64,000 nucleotides of DNA from NCBI GenBank assembly GCA_026119935.1, contig JALRMH010000050.1:124001-188000 (forward strand), in the 5' to 3' direction. The translations under genes were made by a program, and so were the position numbers. Shown in pieces: positions 1 through 10,154 of the stretch (position 1 is the first letter of the stretch; every line of letters starts with the position of its first letter). Source of the DNA: Endothia cerciana. Its lineage: Eukaryota; Ascomycota; Sordariomycetes; Diaporthales; Cryphonectriaceae. The notes beneath the pieces were generated by a model. It saw only the letters and a list, made by a program, of their open reading frames with translations. It was not told the DNA's origin and ran no database searches.

Positions 1-59
1 CGCCCTACTTGGAGCTTCGACCAGGTGCCTAGGACCTCTACCCGCCTTCTGCTCTCGCA

Positions 60-1639
60 ATGAAACGCAAATCCAGCATGTCAGATAGTAAAGGAGATGA
101 GCGCATGAGATTTGACATCCTCAAAGCTGTTGCGGGTGATGGGGCAGCGGCGAGGCTGGGCAGGCTTGCCCTGCCCAGACGACGGGCGGTCGAGACCCCC
201 AACTTCTTCACGATGACCTCGAGGGGCGTGGTCCCCCACCTGACGCCGGATATGATAGCCAAATATTGTCCACTCTCGGGCGCATATCTAGCCATGGAAG
301 ACCGTGAGTGCGATTTCCAACATATTGGTACACCATAGGGATTCATGGGGCTAACGGAGGGTATCTAGTGGTTGAGAAGTCACAGAAGAACGTTACCAAG
401 ATACCGGCTGTGGCTAAGATCCCAGCCCAGGATGGGAAGCGCCTCCATGCCTTCACTGCCCTCCCATCGTCCAGTCTTACCGTGCTTGGACCACGCCGGA
501 CTCCCGCCGTCAAGGCCAGCATCGGGAACAGTGATTCCTACATTCAGATTTTCACCTCCAACGGCTTCCAGCCCCTCACCAACACCGCCTACATCACCTC
601 CATCGCCTCGCTGAAGCCAGACATCGCGATCCCGCTGGCCGATATGAACTACGCTGCCATGGTGACGCCACAGGCCAAGGGTGTGAGAAGGATGTGCGAA
701 CGGACTGAGGACTGGATGAGTGAGCTGCACAAATCCTTTGCGCTGGATGACCTGCGTTCGTCCAACACATCTATCTTCGCGCCAACTCTACCGGCTCTGC
801 ATCCCATCCAGTGGGGGTATCTCAACCGCCTCTCGGGCGACCTACTCGACAAGCTCTCCGGCCTGGCCATCTACGACGTCGACATCCTGCCCGATCTGAT
901 CGACTACCCCTCCCTCCTCCCCCTGCCCCGGCTCTCCCTCGACGCACCCCTAGACCCGCACGAAATCCTCCGTCAGGTCTCCCTCGGCATCGACACCTTC
1001 CTCATCCCCTTCATCAACAGCGTCTCTGATGCCGGCGTCGCGATGTCGTTCATCTTCCCACCGCCCTCGCCCGCGGACCGCACGACGAACGCGGACGGCA
1101 CAGACCCCCTCCCTTTGGGCATCGACCTCACCGGCCCCACCCACGCGACCGCCCTCGCGCCGCTCGTCGACAGCTGCACCTGCCACGCGTGCACGGCCCA
1201 CCACCGCGCGTACCTGCACCACCTCCTCAACGCGCGGGAGATGCTCGCGTGGACGCTGCTGCAGATCCACAACCACCACGTCATGACGCAGTTCTTCGCG
1301 GGTGTGCGCGCCTCGCTCGCCGCGGGCGCGGAGAGGTTTGAGGGGGACTGCAGGGCGTTTGGGAGGGTGTATGAGGTGAGTCTGCCGGTGGGGATGGGGA
1401 CGAGGCCCAGGGCGAGGGGTTATCATTTCAAGAGCGGGCATGGGGACGAGAGGAGGAACAAGGTCACGTGGCAGTTGCTGCAGGAGGGGCAGACGAGGCA
1501 GGGGAAGGAGAACGTGATGGCTATGGAAGGGAAAATGGCGAGGGATGAGGTAGATACGCCGCTCGTTCCGGGCGACGATGTGGATGCGATGGAGTTGGTG
1601 ACGGAGGGCTTAGGGGAGGTTGATATCAAGAGAGCGTAA
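60..1639 (+). CDS. Queuine tRNA-ribosyltransferase accessory subunit 2 (QTRT2-like)
   Basis: Two exons: 60..303 and 369..1639, with a 65-nt intron (GTGAGT donor, CTAAC before the CTAG acceptor). Spliced product is 504 aa from the ATG at 60; ATGs at 78 and 105 are in frame, and 105 (MRFDILK) matches where family members usually begin, so the start is open. The protein has the TGT-fold opening (TPNFFTMTSRGVVPHLTPD, residues ~45-65) and, near residue 350, the zinc motif CTCHAC followed ~25 residues on by a histidine in QIHNHH, the CxCx2C...H site of tRNA-guanine transglycosylases. In eukaryotes the catalytic QTRT1 pairs with QTRT2 to put queuine into position 34 of GUN-anticodon tRNAs, often at the outer mitochondrial membrane. 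The C-terminus after the zinc site (~90 residues) is long and poorly conserved-looking. QTRT2 rather than QTRT1 is inferred from sequence flavour. Confidence 0.85.
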
Positions 1640-1811
1640 GGACCGGGAAAGGGTTAGATTAGAACGATAGATACCATGGCACATCCCATTTCAGGACGGC
1701 GTCTTGAAACCTGAGCAGCATGTGTCCAGAGTGTATAAGGCGAAAGATCCAGGTACTGCAAGGCCGGAAGCAAGCCGAAAGGGACACACAAGCAAACAAA
1801 CAAAACAAAAC
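1640..1811. other. Gap between QTRT2 and the tRNA gene
   Basis: 3' flank of QTRT2, ending in an A-rich stretch that is the terminator of the minus-strand tRNA gene. No gene seen. Confidence 0.6.
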
Positions 1812-1819
1812 AAAAAAAA
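1812..1819 (-). terminator. Pol III terminator of tRNA-Ile
   Basis: Eight consecutive A on the plus strand give a T8 run on the minus strand, 12 nt past the mature 3' end of the tRNA. This is a standard RNA polymerase III stop. Confidence 0.8.
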
Positions 1820-1831
1820 GAGAGGAGATTT

Positions 1832-1928
1832 TGCTCCGACTCGGACTCGAACCGAGGGCTCCGGCATACTGGCATTCTTTTGGGATGAAGTATAAGACCG
1901 GGGCTTTGACCAACTAAGCGATCGGAGC
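1832..1928 (-). tRNA. tRNA-Ile(UAU) with a 24-nt intron
   Basis: 97 nt fold into a complete cloverleaf once 24 nt (1867..1890) are removed. Acceptor stem GCTCCGA/TCGGAGC with discriminator A, D-arm GCTT/AAGC, anticodon stem CCGGT/GCCGG, T-arm CTCGG/CCGAG with loop TTCGAGT. The anticodon loop reads C-T-TAT-A, so the anticodon is UAU (decodes AUA), and the intron sits at the canonical site after position 37. CCA is not encoded. A and B boxes are intact. UAU isoleucine tRNAs carry introns in many fungi, so this looks like an ordinary functional copy. Confidence 0.93.
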
Positions 1929-2323
1929 CTGGAATTTTGTCTCTTAGATCGCTCTGGGAATGGCTATAACTTGCAAGTCGCTAGAGTGACATGTGAAAGA
2001 TGAGATTAGTTCGAGAGAGGGGGGGGGGGGAGGTTGTGTATAATGTGACCCTTTTACGGCTTGCACTACCATCCGCCGTCCCCTATCTGAGACTGTCAGT
2101 ATGAAAAACAGCACTTTACCAAGTCTGTTGACTCTAATCGTGTTCGTGATAATGTGCGTGTCACCGATGCACTCGCCGTCCATGGTAGATGTTGGGCTCA
2201 ACATGCATGAAGCCGTCAGCCAGACCTCACGAAGATCTCTCAAGGAAATACTCTGTCACTGATGCCCGCTAGGATAATTTCATTCTTCTCATCCCCTTGC
2301 TATGAAATTATTCCAGCGGAATC

Positions 2324-5300
2324 CTATATCTCGACAGGCGGCTTTGGCTTCTTTTTCTTCTTGGGCTTGGCCACAATCTCTCCCTCCCCTGCAGTCGGAC
2401 CCTCTCCATTCTCTCCGTCAGCCTCCCCTGACGCAGCAGCAGGCTTCTTCTTTTTCTTTTTTGGTTTGGAAGCAACGGGCTCGCCCGCTTCCTCTCCCTC
2501 AACCTTTGGTTTGGTAGCCTTCTTCTTCCTCTTCTTGATTACCGTGCCCTCAACATCCACACCCTGAGCAACTTGTATCCTCTCGTTGGCTCTCTGCATC
2601 TCCAGCCGTAATCTCTCGACCTCCTTCATAGCCTGTGCCATCTCCGCCTCTTCTTGCTTTTGACGCTCGTAGTCATACCCAGAGCCTTTCGAGTTGTCCC
2701 CACCGCCTTCAAGTGTGAGGCTGCCAATATTGCTGGAGTCGACCTGCAGCAGCGACTGTTTGAGCTTCTTCGCGCGGGCCTTGGTGAGGGCGTCTGAACT
2801 ATTCTCCGAGTCGTAGTTACGCGGCGTCGACCCGCCGCTGCCCACCAGGTGTTCATCCTGGGCGATGAATACACGCTGCCGCGGTTTTGGTCGCAGGCTG
2901 AGACTTGACGTCGGTCCGGCGCTCTCGACTTTGCCGAGGTCGAGTTGCATGACGGGTATTGAGTCGATATCGAGATCAGGACCGTTCTCAGTCTGAAGAA
3001 TATTGTGAATGGGTGTCGAGATCCCGGTGCGGCTGGTGGGCGCTTGTATGTAGAACGGGTCGTCTTTATTCCTCTCGTCGCGCTCTGCCTTCCGCCTTGC
3101 CAGGATGTCGGCGTCGAGATAGCTGTCCTCGCTTGCCTGGTACGAAGTTGCAACTTCCTCAGGTGGGTCTGCGAGTCTGTTGATGGCAGGCTCGCTGGAT
3201 GAGATCGTTGTCGGCGGCGGTCTCTGGTGATAGTAGACCTCAAATTCGCCTTCCTCTTCCGTGCCAAGAGTGATATTGTCTGCCGCAGACAGCAAGCCAT
3301 TGAGGTTGGGGTGGATGGGTTCATCAAGGTCGAGCCCGGCTGGCACTGGAACATTCATCTGTGCACCTAGTGCCACAGAATTCAACTCCCACCCAATGAA
3401 CAAGGATGGTATTGCCTGCGTGAGTAATAGTGGTGGGTCTTGCTGGACTTCGTCGTCCGAGGTGGGCTGTCCAGACACGGCCTCAGAAGTAAGCTTGAGC
3501 AGCTCGGTGAATTCCACCGCGCGTTCTTGAACCTCAAGATTCGGATGAAGAGCCAGAGGTTCCAGCACGTGTATGATTCGCGCTAATAACAGGGACGTCT
3601 TGGCCTTCCGCTCTGACGTCCAGATCTCCAGGTCGCTGCCGGCGACCTGGGCGAAGATCTTGATCGTGGCTTGCAGAAAAGAGGTCAGGACATCCGGGTA
3701 CTTGGCGCGTGGTATTATCTGCAATAAGTGCCCCAAGCTATCCTCTGAAGACATCAGTTGGTCAGAGTATTCTCCGACGATCCAGGCAACAGGCCTCAGT
3801 GCCCCCGATGTAACGGATTGTACTGAATTCGACTCGATGCTGTATTGGCGCAGTATCAGCTCGGCAGCGTTCACTGTAGCTGGTCTGATTGCCTTGACTT
3901 TTACTGCCACGCTTCTCAACTCATTTCCGATCTTTTCTGATATATCCCCTACAGACAATTGGGTGGTTGTCGCAGTCTGTTCGAGGCCGTCGTCCACCTG
4001 CCTTGAGACGGGAGCCATCCGCACAAGTTGCGTCAAGATGTCAATGTACCATTCAAAGTCGACAAGATTGCTGTAATTGTCTTGGGAGCACATCGTCAGG
4101 ATTCGGCTAATCACCTCGACCCTGTAGTCATCTGGCAATGGCGGCGCCTGTTCGGCTTCTCTCTCGTGTGGGTTGATGGCGACCTCAGCGTCCACATCCT
4201 CGTCCGAGCCGGTCTCAAGTCGCTGAACCGTCGGCCTAGCGGAAGGAGTCGAGTTCTTCAGCTGCCTCATGAGACGGCCAACTATTGACATCAGATTGTC
4301 GCTGCTGACCATGCCCTTAACCAGGTTCAAGGCCTGAATGCGGATAGTGATATCGGGGCTGTCTATACACTCCATGATCACATCCTCTTGCTGCGCTACT
4401 AAGAAGGGGTGTGTTACGACGATCTTGTTGAAAGCCAGCAGGGCGACATATTTTACTGCGGGTGGAAAGTTAGCCCGGTGCGCTGGAAGAAGGGAAGTGT
4501 GACCCCTTACGGTTCGGATCACCATCAACCATAATCATCCCGCGGAGTTTTGTGACGCACAGAGATGCGATCTCTTCCCTGCCTGATATATCGTCGGAGT
4601 CTCCGAGGATACCACCTTGGATGATCCCATTGATGCACTCGTACAGCAGAGACATGGCCGGTGTGGTCCGTATCAGGTCCGTGAGAGGGGGCAGCAATTT
4701 TCGAACAAGTCGAGGTTCCAGAGGCGTCAATGTAGCAAACTATCAAGCTGTTAGTGGGTATTATTTCGCATGTATTCCGCCAGACGTACCAGCTTGATCA
4801 ACTTGATGGCCATCCAATTGTTGTTGCCATCCACCAGAAGTTCAAACAACCTCGGTGCCAGTGGTAAAAAGTCGTTGGGCCGCCTCCAGCCCAGCTCACA
4901 GACGACATTCACGATGGCAGCCGTAACACTAGGGTCCTCGTCCGGGGACATGAGGCGATCCTTGATCTGCGGCCATGCGGCCCTGAGTGTCTCTGGATAT
5001 ACCAGCGCTAGCCTGTATAGAGTGACAATGGTCTTCTTTCGGATCGAAGGATTGCTGGATGTTAGGCGCGGTATGAGATCGGAGAGGGTTGAGAGGGCCA
5101 GCGAGGGGTTTATGACGTGAGGGAGGGCGGTGATCGGAAGGATTATCGTCGTCGCTGAAGGAGAGGCCAGGTCCTGGGAAGAGCTGTTAGCCGTGGAGCA
5201 GTCTTTTTTTTGGAAGCAGATCGGCCATGTGCAAACCTTCTTGATCAGATTTGTGGCTAGCATCAGGACTTCGGTATCGGGTCGGAAGCTCTGAACAGCG

Positions 5301-5673
5301 GCCAGGTACCCAATGCGCTTCTGGTGGTACTTGGCTGAAGACATGACCTCGAGGACATGGAAGGACGCCCAGGACATGTCGTTGCCCATCATCTCGAGGT
5401 AGCAGAGCTTCAGCAGCGCTGTCGCCTTGAGATCTGTAATCCTATCTCAGTCTCCGAGTAAGTCGACGACTGGGGCAATGGACAGCCGACTAACCCATAT
5501 CCTGAGTTCGAACTTCGGCGCGACATTCTTTCAGACAATTCTGGATATACTCCTTCTCGTTGCCCTTGTGGTTCCGCAGGCCCCGGATAAAGTCGTACAG
5601 GGACTTCTCGAACCTGCCATTATTTCAGCTTCTGCGCCCTCGTCCTTCGAGCATCGGGCGTGACAGCGTACAT
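2324..5673 (-). CDS. APL5: AP-3 complex subunit delta
   Basis: Six exons (5672..5673, 5495..5613, 5237..5433, 4790..5173, 4511..4739, 2324..4455) give 1020 aa. The product starts FEKSLYDFIRGLRNHKGNE after the initiator Met and continues with the HEAT-like adaptin trunk (LEMMGNDMSWASFHVLEVMS, RIGYLAAVQSFRPDTEVLM), typical of delta adaptin. The last ~110 residues are an acidic hinge with several lysine blocks (KKRKKK, PKKKKKK, PKKKKKPKP). AP-3 sorts cargo such as the vacuolar SNARE and alkaline phosphatase from Golgi/endosome to vacuole; delta is one of its two large subunits. The start codon is the odd part: the frame of FEKS has a stop just upstream and no ATG, but an intron 5614..5671 (GTACGC...GGCAG) joins AT to G and creates ATG-TTC-GAG. 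All other introns are 51-63 nt and phase-consistent. Confidence 0.93.
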
Positions 5674-6203
5674 CTTGTCGAGATCACGAGGCGATCGCCT
5701 CTCTCAGGTCGCTCCAGGTTGGGTTTGATGGATTCGGAGAAGGGGTGCGGCTCAATCTTAGGAAGATGAGGAGGTGGATAGGATCTGACGCATCTCTTCT
5801 GTTATCATTTTGCAGGCGCGTTCATGGCTTGCCTCCGCTGTGCCGTCTCGGCTCGCTCTCTGAAAGTTGGGTCTGGAACGTGTAGAGTTAGAGTTGTTCG
5901 TCACGAAGCCATGTATTACTCCAAGTCGGAGCTATAGCGGCTCGCGGCAACCACAGCACATCATCGCCTACCCGTGCCCCACGCTACAGCACCACTCCCG
6001 CTCACGTAATAACTGCACCCCGAGGGGCTTCAATAGGCGGCAGGACTAGCATCTGAACCAGGTCCTCCCTTATCGTGTCTCGAGCTGCTGCCACCACCGC
6101 TCACCTCTTTTCGACGTACTCCCCGCCGCCGTACCTTCTCGTGCAGACCGAAGATCCGTTCGCATCCGTCCTTCGACTCGACACGCAGTGCACTGCTTCG
6201 ATC

Positions 6204-7349
6204 ATGGCGCCGTCTCTCCTTCATCCCCCGAGCCAGCTGTCTCCGTCACAAGCCCTCGAGCAGTCGCAACGCGCGCCACATGTGCTCCAGAACTCGCCCA
6301 GCACCATATCTTCGTCGGCATTGACCTCCCTCTTCTCCGCGCCGGAGAGTACAGAGCTATGGATGACCTACGAGAACCTCCTGCTGTCATGTCTCCGGAC
6401 GGGCGACGAGCAGTCTGCACACGAATGCCTCGAGAGGCTCGTCAGGCGGTTCGGCGGCGACAACGAGCGGATCATGGCTTTCAACGGCCTGGTCAAGGAG
6501 GCCGACGCGTCCAATAATGCCGAACTCGAGAAGGTGCTCAAGGATTACGATGCAATCTTGGCCGAGAACAGCACCAACATCGTCAGTGGCTTAGACCCTC
6601 AAGGCTGGTAGCTGCCATTCGAGTATTGACTGTCTGTAGCCCATCACGAAGCGACGGACCGCGTTGCTTCGCTCACTCGGCCGCAATTCCGACGCTGTTG
6701 CCGGGTTGACAGCCTTGCTAGACTTCTGTCCCGTCGACGCCGAGGCCTGGGCCGAGCTTGCCGATATCTACTTCTCTCAGGGCCTATACGCGCAAGCTAT
6801 CTATTCTCTGGAGGAAGTCTTGGTGTTGGCACCAAATGCTTGGAACGTCAGTAACAACGGGAACATGACCACACAGGAGGGTGCTGATTAGGGTGACGCA
6901 GATCCACGCCCGACTTGGAGAGGTGGAATACATGGCCGCAACCGCCTCTGGTGCGGACGATAATGTCGCGCGCAAGTATCTTGCGGAGTCTCTGAAGAGA
7001 TTCTGTAGAAGTATCGAACTCTGCGACGACTACCTGCGTGGCTACTACGGCCTCAAACTGGTAAGTCTATCGGAAGAACAGCGCTGACTCGATTACGCTG
7101 ATCGGTGTTCAGGTCACCACCAAGGTGCTGAACGAGCGCTCCAAATTCAGCAAGCAGACTGACTCAGATGACTTTTCGGTTCCTACAAGGGCAACCGTCG
7201 AGAAGCTCAGTGAGAAGGCTACGGAGAAGCTTTCTGAGATCCTCCGTCGCAGCAGTTCAAGGGAGAGAGGCTGGTGTGGCTACGAGGAGTCGGAAGTCGC
7301 CGCCGTACGCGAACTCCTCTCGAACGAGTCGGCCGGCGTGATTAGATGA
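6204..7349 (+). CDS. EMC2: ER membrane protein complex subunit 2 (TPR protein)
   Basis: Four exons (6204..6581, 6640..6846, 6902..7060, 7113..7349), 326 aa. Splice sites are GTCAGT/TGTAG, GTCAGT/ACGCAG and GTAAGT/TTCAG. The protein is a TPR solenoid: ERIMAFNGLVKEA, ITKRRTALLRSLGRNSDAV, WAELADIYFSQGLYAQAIY and HARLGEVEYMAA are the repeats diagnostic of EMC2 (TTC35). EMC2 is the cytosolic platform of the ER membrane insertase that places tail-anchored and multipass proteins into the ER. An in-frame ATG lies 129 nt upstream (6075), but the 6204 ATG gives the usual length. Divergent from AP-3 delta, with ~530 bp between the two starts. Confidence 0.9.
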
Positions 7350-9127
7350 GAGGTTGTGTAGCGCTTGGGGTCTCGCGACTCTACATGCTGGAACCAATGA
7401 TCCCGCCGGCATGCACAGTCACCAGCAAGACCAATGTCTGAGTGTCAGTCAACGCGAGGACGGACGAACTGACAGGCACAGATCAGTCAACGGCTCCGGC
7501 AGGCATTATTGGTATCTGTAGTCCACGACTTGCATATCCGGTGGATCCGTGGGCAGCCAGACTTGGCAGAAGACCTCGCACGTGGCGCCAGTCGACTGGA
7601 GCTGCGTTGGAAGTCAGTGGTTGGAATGAGGCTTGGGGTGGGTACTGAAAGGCCCGACCACCACCTATTCTCGCCTGCGCCCCCGAGGCTTGTGTCGAAG
7701 GCTAAGCGTACTGTCGTTCGTTGGAACTCCGGACCTGCAGCGAGACTCAGGGTTCCGGCCTGAATGACGCATTCGCTTGCTCATAGCACTAGGCCATAAT
7801 CCCACTGCATCCATCCTATGCGCTCCGAGCGGGTCCGACCACATGTCATTGCCTCCATGCGGTCGTTGGTGAGGCTGGGAATGTCGTGCGCTTCTTTGGG
7901 GAGCCCGCCGACACGCTAGTCTGGTAGGGTTCAAGCAACTGCTATCAACGCCAAATTTTCACCAGCATAAATTCTTCAGTCCATCTGGCTCGCGCGTTTG
8001 TTACGAATCTACTTCATGCTGAACTACTTGAGCCGGAGTTTGGGACATGTTCCCATTGGAGAGGGCCTGCCTGCGCGGCTGCTGGCCCTGGTAATCGTCC
8101 CCTCATCAACAGTGCAATTACAACAGGCAGGCCCGTTCTCTAAAGCGCTGCGGGTGACCACAACCACTCTCGCTCTAATTGCGTCTGTCAAGGCCAGTCT
8201 CGTAAAGACCCGCCGCCTTTGGCAGGTGGTTCCGACCGAATAAGCCGGAACAGCACACACCACAGACCAGACAATCAGCAGAACTTCCGACCTGCATAGA
8301 GGGCCCCGTCTTGCATGAATGACCAGGGTCGGCTAGTGGCCAGGCATAAACGTGCAGCTTCTCCCAGCAGGGTCAAGACTGTGTGATCAAAGACCGCACA
8401 GCCGAACAGGTCTGGCCAGGCCACTGATCATGAGCCCCCTCGAAACACGAAAAGGACCTCTTTTGTCCACTCACCGGCATCGTGTCGCATGTTTCTGAGA
8501 CCACCACTTCGATCTTAGCATATCCTTGGACCGCTATTCACTAGTCTCGGGTCGAGAGGAGATTAGGACGACAGGTATTCCCTGGGATCTGTTGGCAGGT
8601 CCTTGTGCCGGTGAATTTAGCCTGGCAGAGCCTCGTGCTACGTTGTTAGCCAGACGTGGTGAACCGAACACGCGGTCCACACCGGATCTTGAGGACAATG
8701 GTGCTGGGTCCAGGATCAGGCGTGCGTTCGCCGACCCGAATGAGAATGTGAATCTGCCAGAAACCCTTCTCGTATCCATGGATCTTCCCCCTTTGCAGCA
8801 GTAAGCATGTCTGGGAATGGCTAGATGTGTCCGGCGGTGTCGAGAGGATCAATCATCGTCAGTGACACCACACCTCCTTGGCCAGGATGGAGCCCTGTGA
8901 AGGAGGGGCAGATGCAATCGCCCCTCCGAGATCTGCTCAACGGATGCACCCGAAGATGAGGGGCGGGAGAGAAGCCTGGGCTTCTCCATTCTAGCCTCGA
9001 GGTTGGACGACCAGCAGGCCTGGTGGCGGGCTTCCTCCTCCTCCTCAACACCTGACCTGGCCTCCGTGGCCGTCATCGTGCATCTACCATTCATCTGACT
9101 GCCGGGCCTGTGGCCTGAGATCGGATG
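7350..9127. other. Long gene-poor interval
   Basis: About 1.8 kb with no ORF that reads like protein. Open frames here (for example 8526..8804) have no ATG-linked splice structure and odd composition. No tRNA or repeat was recognised. Confidence 0.6.
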
Positions 9128-10154
9128 TCTGACAACCTGGCTACAGGGCATTAGACTGCCTGCACAACTGCAGTAGCCGGGGGGACGTCTGACCCCATAC
9201 CACCACCGCTTTTCTCCCGCCAGCCCGCCAACTCACCGATCAGCCAGTCTTACCAGTCACTCAGGCAGTCAGGCAGTGCAATACCAGTCAGTGCATACCG
9301 TCTCCCCGCGCGGCACCCTCCACAGACCGGTGGAGGCCACTCAATCGCCTGGCCCCAGTGTCACCACCCAGACCACCACGAACCTTCCAGACGCATCAAT
9401 CTCGTGGCCAACAGCAGCCTCTCCGGGGTTTTTTAATCGCTCACGCTCAGCTTCATACCCAAGGCCGGAGCAGATCGCCCCTCACCGCAACGTCGAGGCT
9501 GACCCTGAACGGTACCCAATCCGCTTGTCGTCCTTGCAGCCCAACTCCCCAGCGCTGATAGCTGGCCAGGTCAGCCTGGTCAGGTCGAAAGGTTCGCACC
9601 GACCAACGCTAGGGCAGATCATCTCGTCCCGGGATCTCCTCTGCTCGCACGCACCTACACTTAGACTTACACGCCCATCCAGCTCGCCTTGCCTTCCTTG
9701 CAGCCTTGAAGCGCCATACCCTCCCCTCCCCCCTCCCCTCCCCTCCCTTCGCGCCTGGGACACAATCTTCGTCATTCGCCATCTCATTCGTCCAGCCCGT
9801 ACCCTTATTGTCAGCGGACCCGAGGGTTCTTTTTGGCCAGCAGTTCCGGAGCACAACACGCAGTCCCCCTCCGTCCAGGTTCGTCACACAGCTGCGTCAG
9901 TCTGGCCTACCTCGCGGTGCGGTGGGGGTCGATTGAACTCTGATAAACAGCCACACCCCGCAGATCCCTGGCCGACGATATAGTCCTGGATTCCATTCCA
10001 GTTGCCACCGGTCCACACTCATCCTCTGCCGTCCTTTGAGGACAAAACGCCTTTGCTCCGGCTATCTCCTCGCAGATCGTCGGGCGCAGAGGATATCACC
10101 TCGTGAATTCCTCTTCTTTTTTTTTTCCTACAAAAAAGGAAATTGTTCTTACCA
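9128..10154 (+). promoter_or_regulatory. ATG-free promoter/leader region of the ubiquitin-like-domain gene
   Basis: 1027 nt without one ATG on the plus strand, while the opposite strand has about a dozen. The first ATG met is 10155, the start proposed from splicing for the next gene. The stretch is pyrimidine-rich and includes a C-tract array at 9719..9748. Loss of sense-strand ATGs is the expected mark of a transcribed 5' leader, so much of this interval is probably promoter plus 5' UTR. Confidence 0.55.
9719..9748 (-). promoter_or_regulatory. G-quadruplex-capable CCCT/AGGG tract
   Basis: Seven runs of three or more C, separated mostly by single T, on the plus strand. The minus strand therefore carries closely spaced G-runs, fitting a canonical intramolecular quadruplex pattern. 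It lies ~410 nt upstream of the next gene's start, inside its ATG-free leader. Pyrimidine-rich leader or promoter tracts are common in filamentous fungi, so a quadruplex role is inference. Confidence 0.4.

Noticed and set aside
9276..9983. 235-codon plus-strand open frame
   Set aside because: No ATG (the region is ATG-free) and Pro/Ser/Thr low complexity; better explained as leader of the downstream gene.
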